From positions 224,237 through 288,236 of the forward strand of contig NZ_JABXWI010000014.1 of the NCBI RefSeq assembly GCF_014930365.1: 64,000 nt of DNA, read 5' to 3'. The stretch's first letter is position 1. The number at the start of each line of letters is the position of its first letter. This DNA is from Streptomyces caniscabiei (GTDB lineage: Bacteria; Actinomycetota; Actinomycetes; Streptomycetales; Streptomycetaceae). A program made the position numbers and the translations under genes. Of this stretch, positions 25,623-34,502 are shown in pieces. The notes beneath the pieces were generated by a model. That model searched no databases. It was not told the DNA's origin and saw nothing but the letters and a program-made list of their open reading frames with translations.

Positions 25623-26063
25623 TCAGTACACCTGCGACCACTCGGCGGGCGTGCGGTTGGCCACCTGCCCGATGAGGTCCACCCGGTTCATGTTGAGGCA
25701 GGGGTCGTTCCCGTACTTGTCGTTGAACAGGTCGCCGGCGTCCTCGCAGGTCCAGGACCGGATCGGCTGGCGCGGGTTCCACGTCACCTTGCCGTTGTAG
25801 CCCGGCAGGCTCCGGCCGTTGATGCTGTTCGTCTTGTCGATGACGCGGAGGCAGATGCCGAAGTCGACCTTGGGCACCTCGAGGACCTTGGCCATGATCC
25901 CGACCGTCTTTCCGTTGGCCCGGGCCTCCCAGTAGTTCCCGCAGATACGGGACCCCGACTGGGCTTCGGCCGTGCCGGGCGTCGTGACCGTGGTCGCCGC
26001 CGCCGCTGTGATCACAAGTGCGGCCAGGACCGCCTTGCGCTTGAACTGGAGTGCAATCGCCAT
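25623..26063 (-). CDS. Small secreted protein A2 (paralogue of the gene at 24205)
   Basis: The 146-residue protein starts at ATG 26063 with AAGGAGA at ideal spacing. The signal peptide ends TAEA and the mature part begins QSGSRICGNYW exactly as in A1. Four Cys occur in the same order (RICGN, GICLRVIDK, SWTCEDA, NDPCLNM). The middle differs in length and charge, so these are diverged paralogues rather than a recent copy. Function unknown; the class resembles secreted inhibitors or toxins only in size and Cys content. Confidence 0.85.
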   Translation of the reverse strand: MAIALQFKRKAVLAALVITAAAATTVTTPGTAEAQSGSRICGNYWEARANGKTVGIMAKVLEVPKVDFGICLRVIDKTNSINGRSLPGYNGKVTWNPRQPIRSWTCEDAGDLFNDKYGNDPCLNMNRVDLIGQVANRTPAEWSQVY

Positions 26064-26953
26064 TGATGTCTCCTTGGTGTCCCCGAAAACGGTCCTCCGG
26101 GGAGGACCGAATTTCGAGGTGGGGGGTGGTCGGGAATCAATATGGAGCTGCCCCGAGGTGAAGTCAAGACTTCAAGGACCTTTATCGGAAGGCTTTTCTG
26201 AGGGTCGAAACAATGCCGTTTTCGGGCAGGCGTGAGCACCCCTTTCGCGCCTGCGGAAAAGTGGCAGGAGGCTGGGAAAGGGGTCACGAAAAGGGCAGGA
26301 GGGTATGCGAGGGAGGTAGGTGTGGGTGCGGAGTGGTGAACAGCTCCCAAAGAAGGTGGGGGGTCTTTGGAGATGGTTCGGTGAACGTGCAGAAGGCGAT
26401 GGCGGAAGAAGCGCGACATCGACGGCGGGTAGCACTTTTGGAGTGCCTGCCCGAAACCCCCGTGCCCCGCCTCTTCATGTGGAGAAGTCATGCGGGACTG
26501 GTCAAGACCCGTGGGAAGACTTCTTCGTGGTTACGCGGCTCTGGTTCAGCGCTGATCATGCAACCGGTGGGACCGGCCGTCAAGATCGAGCGTGACTTGA
26601 TTCTATGAACGAAACTCTACTGGCGAGTCACTTGCCGAAATTAGTAAACCGACCGGTAACTATGCACCGCCGAACGGACTTTGCCGGGTTTTGGTGAACC
26701 GTCACGAGGTGCGAGCAGCTGTTCGCGACGTCCCACGGTCGTCGACCGGGCGGTCGGCGGCGCGGCCGGGACCGACGCCGGCGGAGGCGAGCCCGAAGCC
26801 CGCCGGGCCGGCGCCGGCGAGGGGAGGCTCTCGGGGCCGGGTGGGGCCGGGTACATCATTTGGACCGTCAGCATGCGACATGGGAGGACAGTTGAGAAAC
26901 TGACGGGCGTGCAGAAGCGTGGAATTCTTCGGTCGGTTCGCGAGGGGAATCGC
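26064..26953. other. Long intergenic region, locally AT-richer
   Basis: This is about 890 bp between divergent genes. A palindrome GAAGTC-AA-GACTTC (26160-26173) lies about 97 nt before the A2 start on the minus strand and may be an operator. Base composition between about 26170 and 26680 is visibly less GC-rich than elsewhere. A 131-residue plus frame at 26213 has no domain and mixed codon use and is not called. Confidence 0.55.
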
Positions 26954-28948
26954 ATGGGGACTCCGGTATTCGAGGAGATCGATCCGGGGGCCGATTGCGA
27001 ATGCCCCGGCTGTGTCCACTGGCGGCGGGTCATGCCGTACTCGACCCAGTACGCCCATCTGAGTCACCCGGCGGCCAGGACCGCCAGGAACGCCCTCGTC
27101 GTGGCCACCGCCGCCGGTGCCGCGCTCGGCGCGGGTCATGCCGTACCGGCGGTCGCCGCGGCCCACGGACCGGCCAGTCCCGGCGCCGTTCCCGCAGATG
27201 AGGGGCCCAAGACACCCCAGGGGAAGAAGACTCCGCTGCACGGCCCCCACGGTCGGCCGGCCGAGGGGGAGAAGCCGCTGAAGGGGGTGCGGACACCGCC
27301 CACCACCCGCGCCGAGATCATCGAACGGGCCGAGCGGTGGATCGCCGACGAGGTCCCGTACAGCATGCGCGAGTACTGGTCCGACGGTTATCGGCAGGAC
27401 TGCTCGGGATTCGTCTCCATGGCCTGGAACCTGCCCGGGAACGAATGGACGGGCAGCCTCGACACATTCGCGCAGCGGATTTCCAAGGGCCGGCTGGAGC
27501 CCGGCGACATGCTGCTCTTCCATAATCCAAAGGACCCGCGGCAGGGCTCGCACGTCGTCATCTTCGGCGGCTGGACGGACGACACGGAGACTCGCTACAT
27601 CGCCTACGAGTCGGCCCGCCCGTACGCCCGCAGGCAGGCCACCCCGTACGCGTACTGGAACAACGCGAGCCGCTATGTGCCGTACCGCTACAAGGGGCTG
27701 GTCCCCGACGGCGCGGGCGGTTCGGACGACGAGACCGACGCGTCCAACGGCTCCGGCGCGCCCGCCGTCCCCTCGGAGAACCCCGGTGCGAAGGGGACCG
27801 CCGGGCCGTCCGGTGGCGACCGGTTCCCCGGCGCCTCGGCCTTCGGGCCCGGGGCGCAGAACAAGCACGTCGCCCGGCTGGGGCAGATGCTGGTGGCGCG
27901 CGGCGGCGCTCGCTTCTACACCGGTGGTCCGGGGCCGGTCTGGTCCGACGCCGACCGCAGGGCCACCCGGGCGTTCCAGCGGGCGCAGGGCTGGTCCGGC
28001 CGTCACGCCGACGGGATCCCGGGCCCGCTGACCTGGTCGTACCTGGTCACCGGCAGGGGCAGGAACATCCCGCCGGGGCCGGCCGGGAACCCCGGCCCCC
28101 GGGGCACGCCCGCACCGCCCAGACCGCCCGTCGTGCACCGGCCGACGGGGGAGCCGGGAGCACCGGGCACATCCACCGTGCCCCTCGACCCCGGGTCATC
28201 CGTCAGGCATGGCTCGTCCGTCAGGCCCGGGTCGCCTGTCAGGCCGGAGGCGTCCGCCAAGCCCGGGGCACCTGTCAGGCCCGGGCCATCCGTCATCCAT
28301 GGCTCGTCCGTCAGGCATGGGTCGTCCGTCAGGCCCGGGTCGCCTGTCAGGCCGGAGGCGTCCGCCAAGCCCGGGGCACCTGTCAGGCCCGGGCCATCCG
28401 TCATCCATGGCTCGTCCGTCAGGCATGGGTCGTCCGTCAGGCCCGGGGCACCTGTCAGGCCGGAGGCGTCTGCCAAGCCCGGGGCACCTGTCAGGCCCGG
28501 GCCATCCGTCAGCCGTGGCTCGTCCCCCAGGCCCGGCTCGTCCGCCAAGCCCGCCACATCCGTGCAGCCCGGCACATCCGTGCAGCCCGGCGTCCCGGGC
28601 GTCCCCACGACCCCGAAGTTCCCCCGCACCCATGTGACCCCCGTGACCCCCAGGACATCCATGACACCCGTGACGCCCGTGACCCCCACGACACCCGCCT
28701 CGCACGGTGTCCTCGGCTACCCCGGGCGCGGCATGTTCCGGCCGGGCGCGGAGAACGCGTTCGTCACCCGGCTGGGGAAGCGGCTGATCGAGAAGGGGTT
28801 CGGCAAGTACTACACCTCGGGCCCGGGGCCGCGTTGGGGCGAGTCGGACCGGCGGAACGTGGAGGCGTTCCAGCGGGCCCAGGGCTGGCGCGGCGGCGCG
28901 GCCGACGGTTATCCCGGCCCGGAGACCTGGCGCCGCCTGTTCTCCTGA
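26954..28948 (+). CDS. NlpC/P60-type peptidase with two peptidoglycan-binding domains
   Basis: The ATG at 26954 (GAGGGG upstream) gives 664 residues. The N-terminus has a CxCxxC motif (DCECPGC, residues 15-20). A hydrophobic segment (about 47-70) is a membrane or signal region. The NlpC/P60-like domain has Cys150 (RQDCSGFVSMAW) and His200 (GSHVVIFGGW). A peptidoglycan-binding domain follows (about 290-370), then a Pro/Ser/Val linker of three 36-residue repeats and Thr-Pro-Val repeats, and a second peptidoglycan-binding domain (about 585-664). It probably cleaves or docks on cell-wall peptides. The cytoplasmic-looking Cys motif ahead of the signal is odd but typical of this Streptomyces family. 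Confidence 0.85.
   Translation: MGTPVFEEIDPGADCECPGCVHWRRVMPYSTQYAHLSHPAARTARNALVVATAAGAALGAGHAVPAVAAAHGPASPGAVPADEGPKTPQGKKTPLHGPHGRPAEGEKPLKGVRTPPTTRAEIIERAERWIADEVPYSMREYWSDGYRQDCSGFVSMAWNLPGNEWTGSLDTFAQRISKGRLEPGDMLLFHNPKDPRQGSHVVIFGGWTDDTETRYIAYESARPYARRQATPYAYWNNASRYVPYRYKGLVPDGAGGSDDETDASNGSGAPAVPSENPGAKGTAGPSGGDRFPGASAFGPGAQNKHVARLGQMLVARGGARFYTGGPGPVWSDADRRATRAFQRAQGWSGRHADGIPGPLTWSYLVTGRGRNIPPGPAGNPGPRGTPAPPRPPVVHRPTGEPGAPGTSTVPLDPGSSVRHGSSVRPGSPVRPEASAKPGAPVRPGPSVIHGSSVRHGSSVRPGSPVRPEASAKPGAPVRPGPSVIHGSSVRHGSSVRPGAPVRPEASAKPGAPVRPGPSVSRGSSPRPGSSAKPATSVQPGTSVQPGVPGVPTTPKFPRTHVTPVTPRTSMTPVTPVTPTTPASHGVLGYPGRGMFRPGAENAFVTRLGKRLIEKGFGKYYTSGPGPRWGESDRRNVEAFQRAQGWRGGAADGYPGPETWRRLFS
28201..28524 (+). 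repeat. Three 108-bp tandem repeats in the linker of the NlpC/P60 gene
   Basis: The word TCAGGCCCGG marks the period at 28221, 28329 and 28437, exactly 108 bp apart, so 36 residues per unit and in frame. Units share the order SSVRHG, SSVRPG, PVRPEASAKPGAPVRPG, PSV. Near identity of units one and two at DNA level points to recent expansion, and the linker length probably varies among strains. Confidence 0.9.
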
Positions 28949-29048
28949 CGCCCTCGCCCGCACCCCTCGCCCGCACGTCTCGACGACTCTCCCCCCTCGA
29001 CGACGACTCTCACCACGGTTCTTCCTGCGCGGAGGCATGGAGGCACGT

Positions 29049-30194
29049 ATGAGTACGACCACCTCACACACCCCGGAGCCCGAGGGGGCCGCGCGGCCCG
29101 CCCGGCTCATCCAGAACGAGACCACCACCGAGATCCCCGTCCATCTGCTGTTCCGGGACGACCCCGCCCCGGTCTCCGTACCGGTCACCCCCGCCGTCGT
29201 GGGCCGTCGGCGCGGCACCGGCGAGCAGCCGAGGGTGCGTCAGGGCCCCGCCTCGATGAAGCCGCGCCCCGCCGTCGAGGTCGACCCCGAACTCGTCGAG
29301 CGGACGGCACGGGTGGTGCCCGGGGCGGTGGGGGTGCTGGGCGGGGTGTGCGGGGTGGCCGGATGCGTGCTGACCTCCTGGTGGGCCGGGGTGTTGCCGG
29401 GGCCGGCCGTCCAGGCGCTCGGGCTGCCGACCGCGTACGCCGGCGCCGGGCTCGGACCGGCGCAGTGGGCCGCGTACGCGGGGGCCGGGGCGCTGACGAT
29501 GTTCGGGTTCGGCGGGCTGGCGCGCGGGCGGACCGGACGGGCGTGGGTGCTGGGGCTGTTCGGGCGCTACCGGGGGACGGTCCGCCGTACCGGGCTGCTC
29601 TGGGTGAACCCGTTCGTGCTGCGCCGTCGTGTCGACGTACGGCTGCGGCACTGGCGGAGCGAGCCGATGGCGGCCGTCGACGCGAACGGGGTGGCGCTGC
29701 GGGTCGTCGTCCTGGTGGCGTGGCGGGTCAGGGACACCGCGCGGGCCCTGCTCGGGATCGAGGATCATGAGCGGTACTTGCGCGAGTGCGTGGAGGCGGC
29801 GGTCTCCCGGGTGCTGTCGCAGCTGCCGGCGGACGTCGCGCCGGGAGCGCTGGTGCGGGACTCGACGCTGCGCAACACGGAGGCGGTGGGGGAGGCGCTG
29901 ACCCGGCTGGTGGCGGCGGACGCGGCGCCGGTGGGGATGGAGGTGTTCTCGGTCCAGCCGGTACGGATCGAGTACGCGCCCGAGGTGGCCGCCGTGATGC
30001 AGCGCCGCCGGATCGCCGCGCTCGACGCCCAGCACCGGGACACCGTGCTCACCTCCGTCGTCGACTCCGTCGAGGACACGGTGACCCGGCTGACCCTGCG
30101 CGGCCTGGTCGAACTCGACGACTACGAGCGCAAGGCGCTGGTGAAGGACCTGACGGTGGCGTTCTATACAGGGCGCCGCGAAGTGTCCCCGTGA
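29049..30194 (+). CDS. SPFH/band 7 domain membrane protein
   Basis: The ATG at 29049 has GGAGG at 5-nt spacing, better than ATG 29037, giving 381 residues. After a polar N-terminus of about 80 residues come two hydrophobic segments (about 93-116 and 138-158). The SPFH domain follows: GLLWVNPFVLRRRVDVRLR, VDANGVALRVVVLVAWRV, YLRECVEAAVSRVL and GMEVFSVQPVRIEYAPEVAAVMQRR. Such stomatin/prohibitin-like proteins form membrane scaffolds and affect proteases or lipid domains. Partner genes are not evident. Confidence 0.88.
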   Translation: MSTTTSHTPEPEGAARPARLIQNETTTEIPVHLLFRDDPAPVSVPVTPAVVGRRRGTGEQPRVRQGPASMKPRPAVEVDPELVERTARVVPGAVGVLGGVCGVAGCVLTSWWAGVLPGPAVQALGLPTAYAGAGLGPAQWAAYAGAGALTMFGFGGLARGRTGRAWVLGLFGRYRGTVRRTGLLWVNPFVLRRRVDVRLRHWRSEPMAAVDANGVALRVVVLVAWRVRDTARALLGIEDHERYLRECVEAAVSRVLSQLPADVAPGALVRDSTLRNTEAVGEALTRLVAADAAPVGMEVFSVQPVRIEYAPEVAAVMQRRRIAALDAQHRDTVLTSVVDSVEDTVTRLTLRGLVELDDYERKALVKDLTVAFYTGRREVSP

Positions 30195-30203
30195 ACCCGG
30201 GAA

Positions 30204-30258
30204 TTGGTATGGACATGTTCAATCCGCACCCATAATCTGGGACTTGGTCTAGACCTGG
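30204..30258 (+). promoter_or_regulatory. LPMO promoter with chitinase-type direct repeat and DasR-like site
   Basis: TTGGTATGGACA (30204) and TTGGTCTAGACC (30244) form a 12-bp direct repeat 40 bp apart, as known in Streptomyces chitinase promoters. The second copy contains the perfect palindrome GGTCTAGACC, the core of the DasR-responsive element. TGGACA (30210) and CATAAT (30231) are plausible -35/-10 boxes, putting the palindrome over the transcription start, where GlcNAc-sensitive repression would act. Confidence 0.8.
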
Positions 30259-30289
30259 AACATCCCCACGTACTCCAGGGAGCGGCAGC

Positions 30290-30907
30290 ATGCGCAAGCA
30301 CACGCGTAGCAGGACCAAGTGGTACGCCGCCGGCGTCGGCCTCGCCACCACCGGAGCGCTCGTCCTCTCCAGTGGTGGCGCCTCCGGCCACGGCTACACC
30401 GACCTTCCCGTCAGCCGGCAGAAGCTCTGTCAGAACGGCACCGTGACCAACTGCGGCGACATCCAGTGGGAACCGCAGAGCGTCGAGGGACCGAAGGGCT
30501 TCCCGGGCTCAGGGCCGGCTGACGGCCAGATCTGCTCCGGCGGCAACAGCAGGTTCAACCAGCTCGACGCGTCCACGAGGCCGGGCGGCGGCGCCTGGCC
30601 CACCACCCGGGTGACGGGCGGCCAGAACTACACGTTCCGCTGGCAGTTCACCGCCATGCACGCCACCACCGACTTCAAGTACTACGTCACCAGGGCGGGC
30701 TGGAACCAGAACCACGCCCTCGCCCGCTCCGACCTCAACCTCACCCCGTTCTTCACCGTCCCCTACAACGGCCAGCGCCCACCGTCCACGCTCTCCCACA
30801 CGGGACGCCTGCCGTCCGGGCTGAGCGGCCACCACGTGATCGTCGCCGTCTGGACGATCGCCGACACCACCAACGCGTTCTACGCCTGCTCGGACGTCAC
30901 CTTCTGA
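30290..30907 (+). CDS. Lytic polysaccharide monooxygenase, AA10 (chitin-binding)
   Basis: The 205-residue secreted protein is one AA10 domain. The signal peptide ends at ASG so that His34 becomes the N-terminus (HGYTDLPVSRQKLC); with the His in FTAMHATTDFKYY it forms the copper histidine brace. Cys pairs and the aromatic TTDFKYYVTRAGWNQN follow the family. It oxidatively cleaves crystalline chitin (or cellulose). The upstream DasR-type element supports chitin as substrate. AGGGAG precedes the ATG. Confidence 0.95.
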   Translation: MRKHTRSRTKWYAAGVGLATTGALVLSSGGASGHGYTDLPVSRQKLCQNGTVTNCGDIQWEPQSVEGPKGFPGSGPADGQICSGGNSRFNQLDASTRPGGGAWPTTRVTGGQNYTFRWQFTAMHATTDFKYYVTRAGWNQNHALARSDLNLTPFFTVPYNGQRPPSTLSHTGRLPSGLSGHHVIVAVWTIADTTNAFYACSDVTF

Positions 30908-31026
30908 GCAACCCGCCCACCGGCCCCGCCAGTTCTGAGGCTCCCTTGAGCTGCGCGGGGCCGCCGTACGGGTACGTTCCCCACACGTCGCCGACCAGGG
31001 CGGCGGACCGAACTCGGGGGAACACC

Positions 31027-31497
31027 ATGGACGTCTTCTTCTACCTCATCCCCACGGTCATGATGGCCTTCATCGGTTTCATGGCGTACCGGCTGCTGAC
31101 GCGCTGGCTGCGGGTCCGAAGGGCCTGGAGCAGCGGCCTGACGGCCGAGGCCCGCTGCCTGAGGACATTCACCACGGTCAGCGACAGCGGCGGCGGGCAC
31201 AGCCGTGTGAGCACGACGATCCACCACGTCTACGAGTTCACGACCCAGGACGGACGTCCCATCCGCTTCGAGGAGGAGGGCGGGCCGATGACGACCGTCG
31301 AGGGCGACTTCGTCACCGTGCACTACACCGACGGCCCGAACGTGGTCGCCACGGCCCACGCCCCCGGCGAGCGGGTCAAGCACGCCGCGGCCGGCCTCGG
31401 CATCCTGACCTTCCTCGGAGTCGCCTTCGCGTTCTGCGTCTTCTTCATGGTCACCTACCACCGGTTCTCCACCGACCCGGCGTTCCCGACGCCGTGA
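31027..31497 (+). CDS. DUF3592 membrane protein
   Basis: The 156-residue protein starts at ATG 31027 behind GGGGGAA. It has an N-terminal helix (about 4-22), an extramembrane beta domain (VYEFTTQDGRPIRFEEEGG, VTVHYTDGPNVVAT) and a C-terminal helix (about 122-146). The arrangement is that of DUF3592 proteins, whose function is unknown. It stands alone. Confidence 0.8.
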   Translation: MDVFFYLIPTVMMAFIGFMAYRLLTRWLRVRRAWSSGLTAEARCLRTFTTVSDSGGGHSRVSTTIHHVYEFTTQDGRPIRFEEEGGPMTTVEGDFVTVHYTDGPNVVATAHAPGERVKHAAAGLGILTFLGVAFAFCVFFMVTYHRFSTDPAFPTP

Positions 31498-31508
31498 CCC
31501 TCCTCAAC

Positions 31509-31521
31509 TGACGGTACGTCA
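31509..31521. promoter_or_regulatory. Palindrome TGACG-GTA-CGTCA at the acyl-CoA ligase promoter
   Basis: A perfect 5-3-5 inverted repeat sits 16 nt before the ligase ATG at 31538, where it would overlap the -10 region or start. Palindromes of this form are common TetR-family operators before lipid and acyl-CoA genes in actinobacteria. No regulator gene is adjacent, so the regulator is unknown. Confidence 0.5.
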
Positions 31522-31537
31522 ACTACCGTGCGCCGAC

Positions 31538-33184
31538 ATGGAGTCCACTAGGCGCACGGTCGCACAGCTCGTCGCCGACCGGTGGGGCGACCACCGGCCC
31601 GGGCTGTGGTTCGAGGAACAGGTCCTGACCCACCACGAGGTCGCCGCCGGGGCCGCCGCCCGCGCGGCCCTGCTCGCCGACCTCCTGCCGGCGAAGGCCC
31701 ACCCGCACCTCGGCGTCCTCCTCGACAACACCCCGGAGTTCCCCCTCTGGCTGAGCGCGGCGGCCCTCGCGGGCGCGGCCGTCGCCGGCGTCAACCCCAC
31801 CCGGCGAGGCCCCGAACTGGCCCGCGACATCCTGCACACCGAATGCCGGGTGCTGATCACCGAGGAGGCCCACCTCCCGCTCCTCGACGGCCTCGAACTC
31901 CCCGGCGTCCGCGTCCTGGTGACCGGCACCCAGCCGTACGCCGACCTCCTCGCCCCGTACGCGGACGCCGTGCCCGACCCCACCCGGGCCACCCCCGCCG
32001 ACCGTCTCCTGCTCTACTTCACCTCCGGCTCCACCGGCGCGCCCAAGGCCGCGATCTGCTCCCAGGGACGGCTCGCGGCGGCCGGGCGGGCCCTGGTGGA
32101 CCGCTTCGGGGTGCGACGGGACGACGTGCACTACGTCTGCATGCCGATGTTCCACGGCAACGCGGTCATCGCCGACTGGGCCCCCGCCCTGGTCGCGGGG
32201 GCCGGTGTCGCCCTGCGCCGCCGCTTCTCGGCCTCCGCGTTCCTGGACGACGTACGGGCGTACCGCGCCACGTACTTCACCTACGTCGGCCGGGCCGTGC
32301 AGTACCTCCTCGCCACCGAGCCCCGCCCCGACGACCGCGACACCCCGCTGCGCATGGGCTTCGGCACGGAGGCGGGCGCGGTGGACGCCGCGGCGTTCGA
32401 GGAACGCTTCGGGGTGCGGCTCGTGGAGGGGTACGGGTCCTCCGAGGGCGGTGCGGCGATCCAGCGCACGCCCGGTGCGCCGCCGGGCGCGATCGGGCGT
32501 GCGGCACCCGGCGACGACCTCGCCGTGGTCGATCCGGAGACCCGGAAGGAGTGCCCGCCGGCCGCCTTCGGCGAGGACGGCCGACTCCTCAACGGCACCG
32601 AGGCGATAGGGGAGTTGGTCAACCGGGGCCCCAACCCCTTCGAGGGCTACTGGCGGAACCCGGAGGCGGACGCCGCCCGCCGCCGCGACGGCTGGTACTG
32701 GACCGGCGACCTCTTCTACCGCGACGACGACGGCTTCCTCTACTTCGCCGGCCGCACCGACGACCGCCTCCGCGTCGACAGCGAGAACCTCGCCGCCGCC
32801 GCCATCGAGAACATCCTCGCCCGCTACGAGGGCGCCGAGGCCGTCGCCGTGTACGCCGTCCCCGACCCGGTCGCCGGGGACCAGGTCATGGCGACCGTCG
32901 CCGGCACCTTCGACCCCTGCCGCTTCGCCGAGTTCCTGCTGGCCCAGCCCGACCTGGGCACGAAGATGACCCCGCGCTTCGTACGGGTCGTCCCGTCCAT
33001 GCCCGTCACCGCCACCAACAAGATCCAGCGCGCCGCCCTCCGCCGTGAGGGCTTCCGCTGCGCCGACCCGGTCTGGTGGCGCCCGCCGGGGAAGTGGGCC
33101 TACCGCAAGTTCTCGGCGGTGGATCTGGCGCGGCTGGTGACGGAGTACCGGGCGCGCGGACGGGAGGAGTTGTTGACGAGGTGA
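31538..33184 (+). CDS. AMP-binding acyl-CoA synthetase (FadD17-like)
   Basis: This is a 548-residue ANL-superfamily ligase. YFTSGSTGAPKAAI is the P-loop (A3), GYGSSEGGAAI the A5 motif, GWYWTGDLFYRDDDGFLYFAGRTDDRLRVD the A7-A8 region, and the terminal Lys is in TATNKIQRAALRREGF (A10). A3 has Ala-Pro-Lys as in FadD17-type long-chain ligases. It activates a carboxylic acid to acyl-AMP and then CoA; chain length is not deducible. There is no Shine-Dalgarno before the ATG, so a very short or absent leader is likely. Confidence 0.88.
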   Translation: MESTRRTVAQLVADRWGDHRPGLWFEEQVLTHHEVAAGAAARAALLADLLPAKAHPHLGVLLDNTPEFPLWLSAAALAGAAVAGVNPTRRGPELARDILHTECRVLITEEAHLPLLDGLELPGVRVLVTGTQPYADLLAPYADAVPDPTRATPADRLLLYFTSGSTGAPKAAICSQGRLAAAGRALVDRFGVRRDDVHYVCMPMFHGNAVIADWAPALVAGAGVALRRRFSASAFLDDVRAYRATYFTYVGRAVQYLLATEPRPDDRDTPLRMGFGTEAGAVDAAAFEERFGVRLVEGYGSSEGGAAIQRTPGAPPGAIGRAAPGDDLAVVDPETRKECPPAAFGEDGRLLNGTEAIGELVNRGPNPFEGYWRNPEADAARRRDGWYWTGDLFYRDDDGFLYFAGRTDDRLRVDSENLAAAAIENILARYEGAEAVAVYAVPDPVAGDQVMATVAGTFDPCRFAEFLLAQPDLGTKMTPRFVRVVPSMPVTATNKIQRAALRREGFRCADPVWWRPPGKWAYRKFSAVDLARLVTEYRARGREELLTR

Positions 33185-33254
33185 CGAGGTAGGGCCGGCC
33201 CCACCTTCCGTACACCGGCTGCGCGTATGGCCGCCGCCGACCGCCCCGCCTACC

Positions 33255-34502
33255 GTGACCCTCATGATCCGAACGGTCGTACGGGAGTTGCCGCGTGCGG
33301 TGGCCTACCTGCTGAGCGGTGTCCTCGTCGGCGCCCCGCTGCTGGTGGTGCTGCTGGTCCTGGGCACCCTCGGGCTCGCCCTGGCCCCGGCCCTGGTGGG
33401 CCTGCCGCTGCTCGCCGTGGCCGTCCTGTCCGGCATCCCCGTCGGCTCCCTGGAGCGGCGCCGGCTGGCCCTCACCCGCACCCCGCCGCCGCCCGACCCG
33501 CACGCCACCCCGGCCGAGCCCGGCCTCGCCGCCTGGGCCCGGCTCCGGCTGACCGAGCGGGCGACCTGGCGGGAGCTGGCGTACACCGTCCTGCTCGCGT
33601 TCGTGCTGTGGCCGCTGGACGTGACCGTGCTGTTCGTCGCGCTGGGCGTGCCCGGCGCGATGATCGGGGCGCCCGTGCAGCTCGCGACGACGAGCAGCGT
33701 CAGCGGTGACGCGCGGATCGCCAAGCTCTGGCTGATCGACTCCTACGGCCAGGCCCTGCTGTGCACGGCAGCCGGTGTCGTCCTCCTCCTCGCGCTGCTG
33801 TGGCCCCTCGCCCGGTACGCGCGCGCCCGTGCCGGTCTCGCCCGGCTGCTGCTCGCGCCGGGCGAGGCCGAGGCAGAACGGCGCCTCGGTGAGGTGACCC
33901 GGTCACGGGCCCGGCTGGTGGCGGCCTTCGAGGCGGAGCGGCGCCGGATCGAACGCGATCTGCACGACGGGGCCCAGCAGCGCCTGGTGTCCCTGAGCAT
34001 GACCCTGGGCCTGGCCCGCCTGGACGCCCCGCCCGAACTGGCCGACCGGCTCGCCGCCGCCCACCGGGAGGCCGATCAAGTCCTGGGCGAACTGAGGGAG
34101 TTGATCCACGGCATCCATCCCCAGGTCCTGGTCGACTACGGCCTCCCGGACGCCCTCGCCGACGCGGCCGACCGGTCCGTCGTCCCCGTGGAGCTGGACG
34201 TGGACCTGCCCCGGTTCGCCGAGTCCGTGGAGGCGGCGGCCTACTTCGCGGTCCGGGAGGCGCTCGCCAACATCGGCCGGCACAGCGGTGCGCGCCGGGC
34301 GTGGATCGCCGGGCGGTACACCGGCGGACGGCTGCGGGTGGAGGTCCGGGACGACGGCACGGGCGGCGCCGATCCCGCGCGGGGCACGGGCCTCACCGGA
34401 CTCGCCGACCGGCTCGCGGTGCTGGATGGGACACTGTCCGTCCACAGCCCGGCCGGCGGCCCGACCGTCCTGTCCCTGGAGATCCCGTGCCCGCAGCGCT
34501 GA
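33255..34502 (+). CDS. NarL-type sensor histidine kinase
   Basis: The 415-residue kinase begins at GTG 33255 (ATG 33264 is an alternative; no Shine-Dalgarno, so perhaps leaderless). Helices near 14-60, 105-130 and 165-190 form the sensor/membrane part. The HisKA_3 helix ERRRIERDLHDGAQQRLV carries the phospho-His, and the ATP domain has EALANIGRHSGA and DDGTGG plus GTGLTGLADRLA. It overlaps the response regulator gene by 16 nt, so they form one pair. The signal is unknown. Confidence 0.9.
   Translation: MTLMIRTVVRELPRAVAYLLSGVLVGAPLLVVLLVLGTLGLALAPALVGLPLLAVAVLSGIPVGSLERRRLALTRTPPPPDPHATPAEPGLAAWARLRLTERATWRELAYTVLLAFVLWPLDVTVLFVALGVPGAMIGAPVQLATTSSVSGDARIAKLWLIDSYGQALLCTAAGVVLLLALLWPLARYARARAGLARLLLAPGEAEAERRLGEVTRSRARLVAAFEAERRRIERDLHDGAQQRLVSLSMTLGLARLDAPPELADRLAAAHREADQVLGELRELIHGIHPQVLVDYGLPDALADAADRSVVPVELDVDLPRFAESVEAAAYFAVREALANIGRHSGARRAWIAGRYTGGRLRVEVRDDGTGGADPARGTGLTGLADRLAVLDGTLSVHSPAGGPTVLSLEIPCPQR

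Noticed and set aside
26213..26608. 131-codon plus frame in the long gap
   Set aside because: No domain, no clear ribosome site and codon use unlike neighbouring genes.
26702..28138. 478-codon minus frame opposite the NlpC/P60 gene
   Set aside because: Antisense shadow caused by high GC; the plus frame has clear domains.
28201..28524. Regular repeats that could suggest CRISPR
   Set aside because: Units are 108 bp, in frame, contiguous and without spacers; they are protein-coding tandem repeats.
31523..33265. 580-codon minus frame opposite the acyl-CoA ligase
   Set aside because: Antisense shadow; all ANL motifs are in the plus frame.
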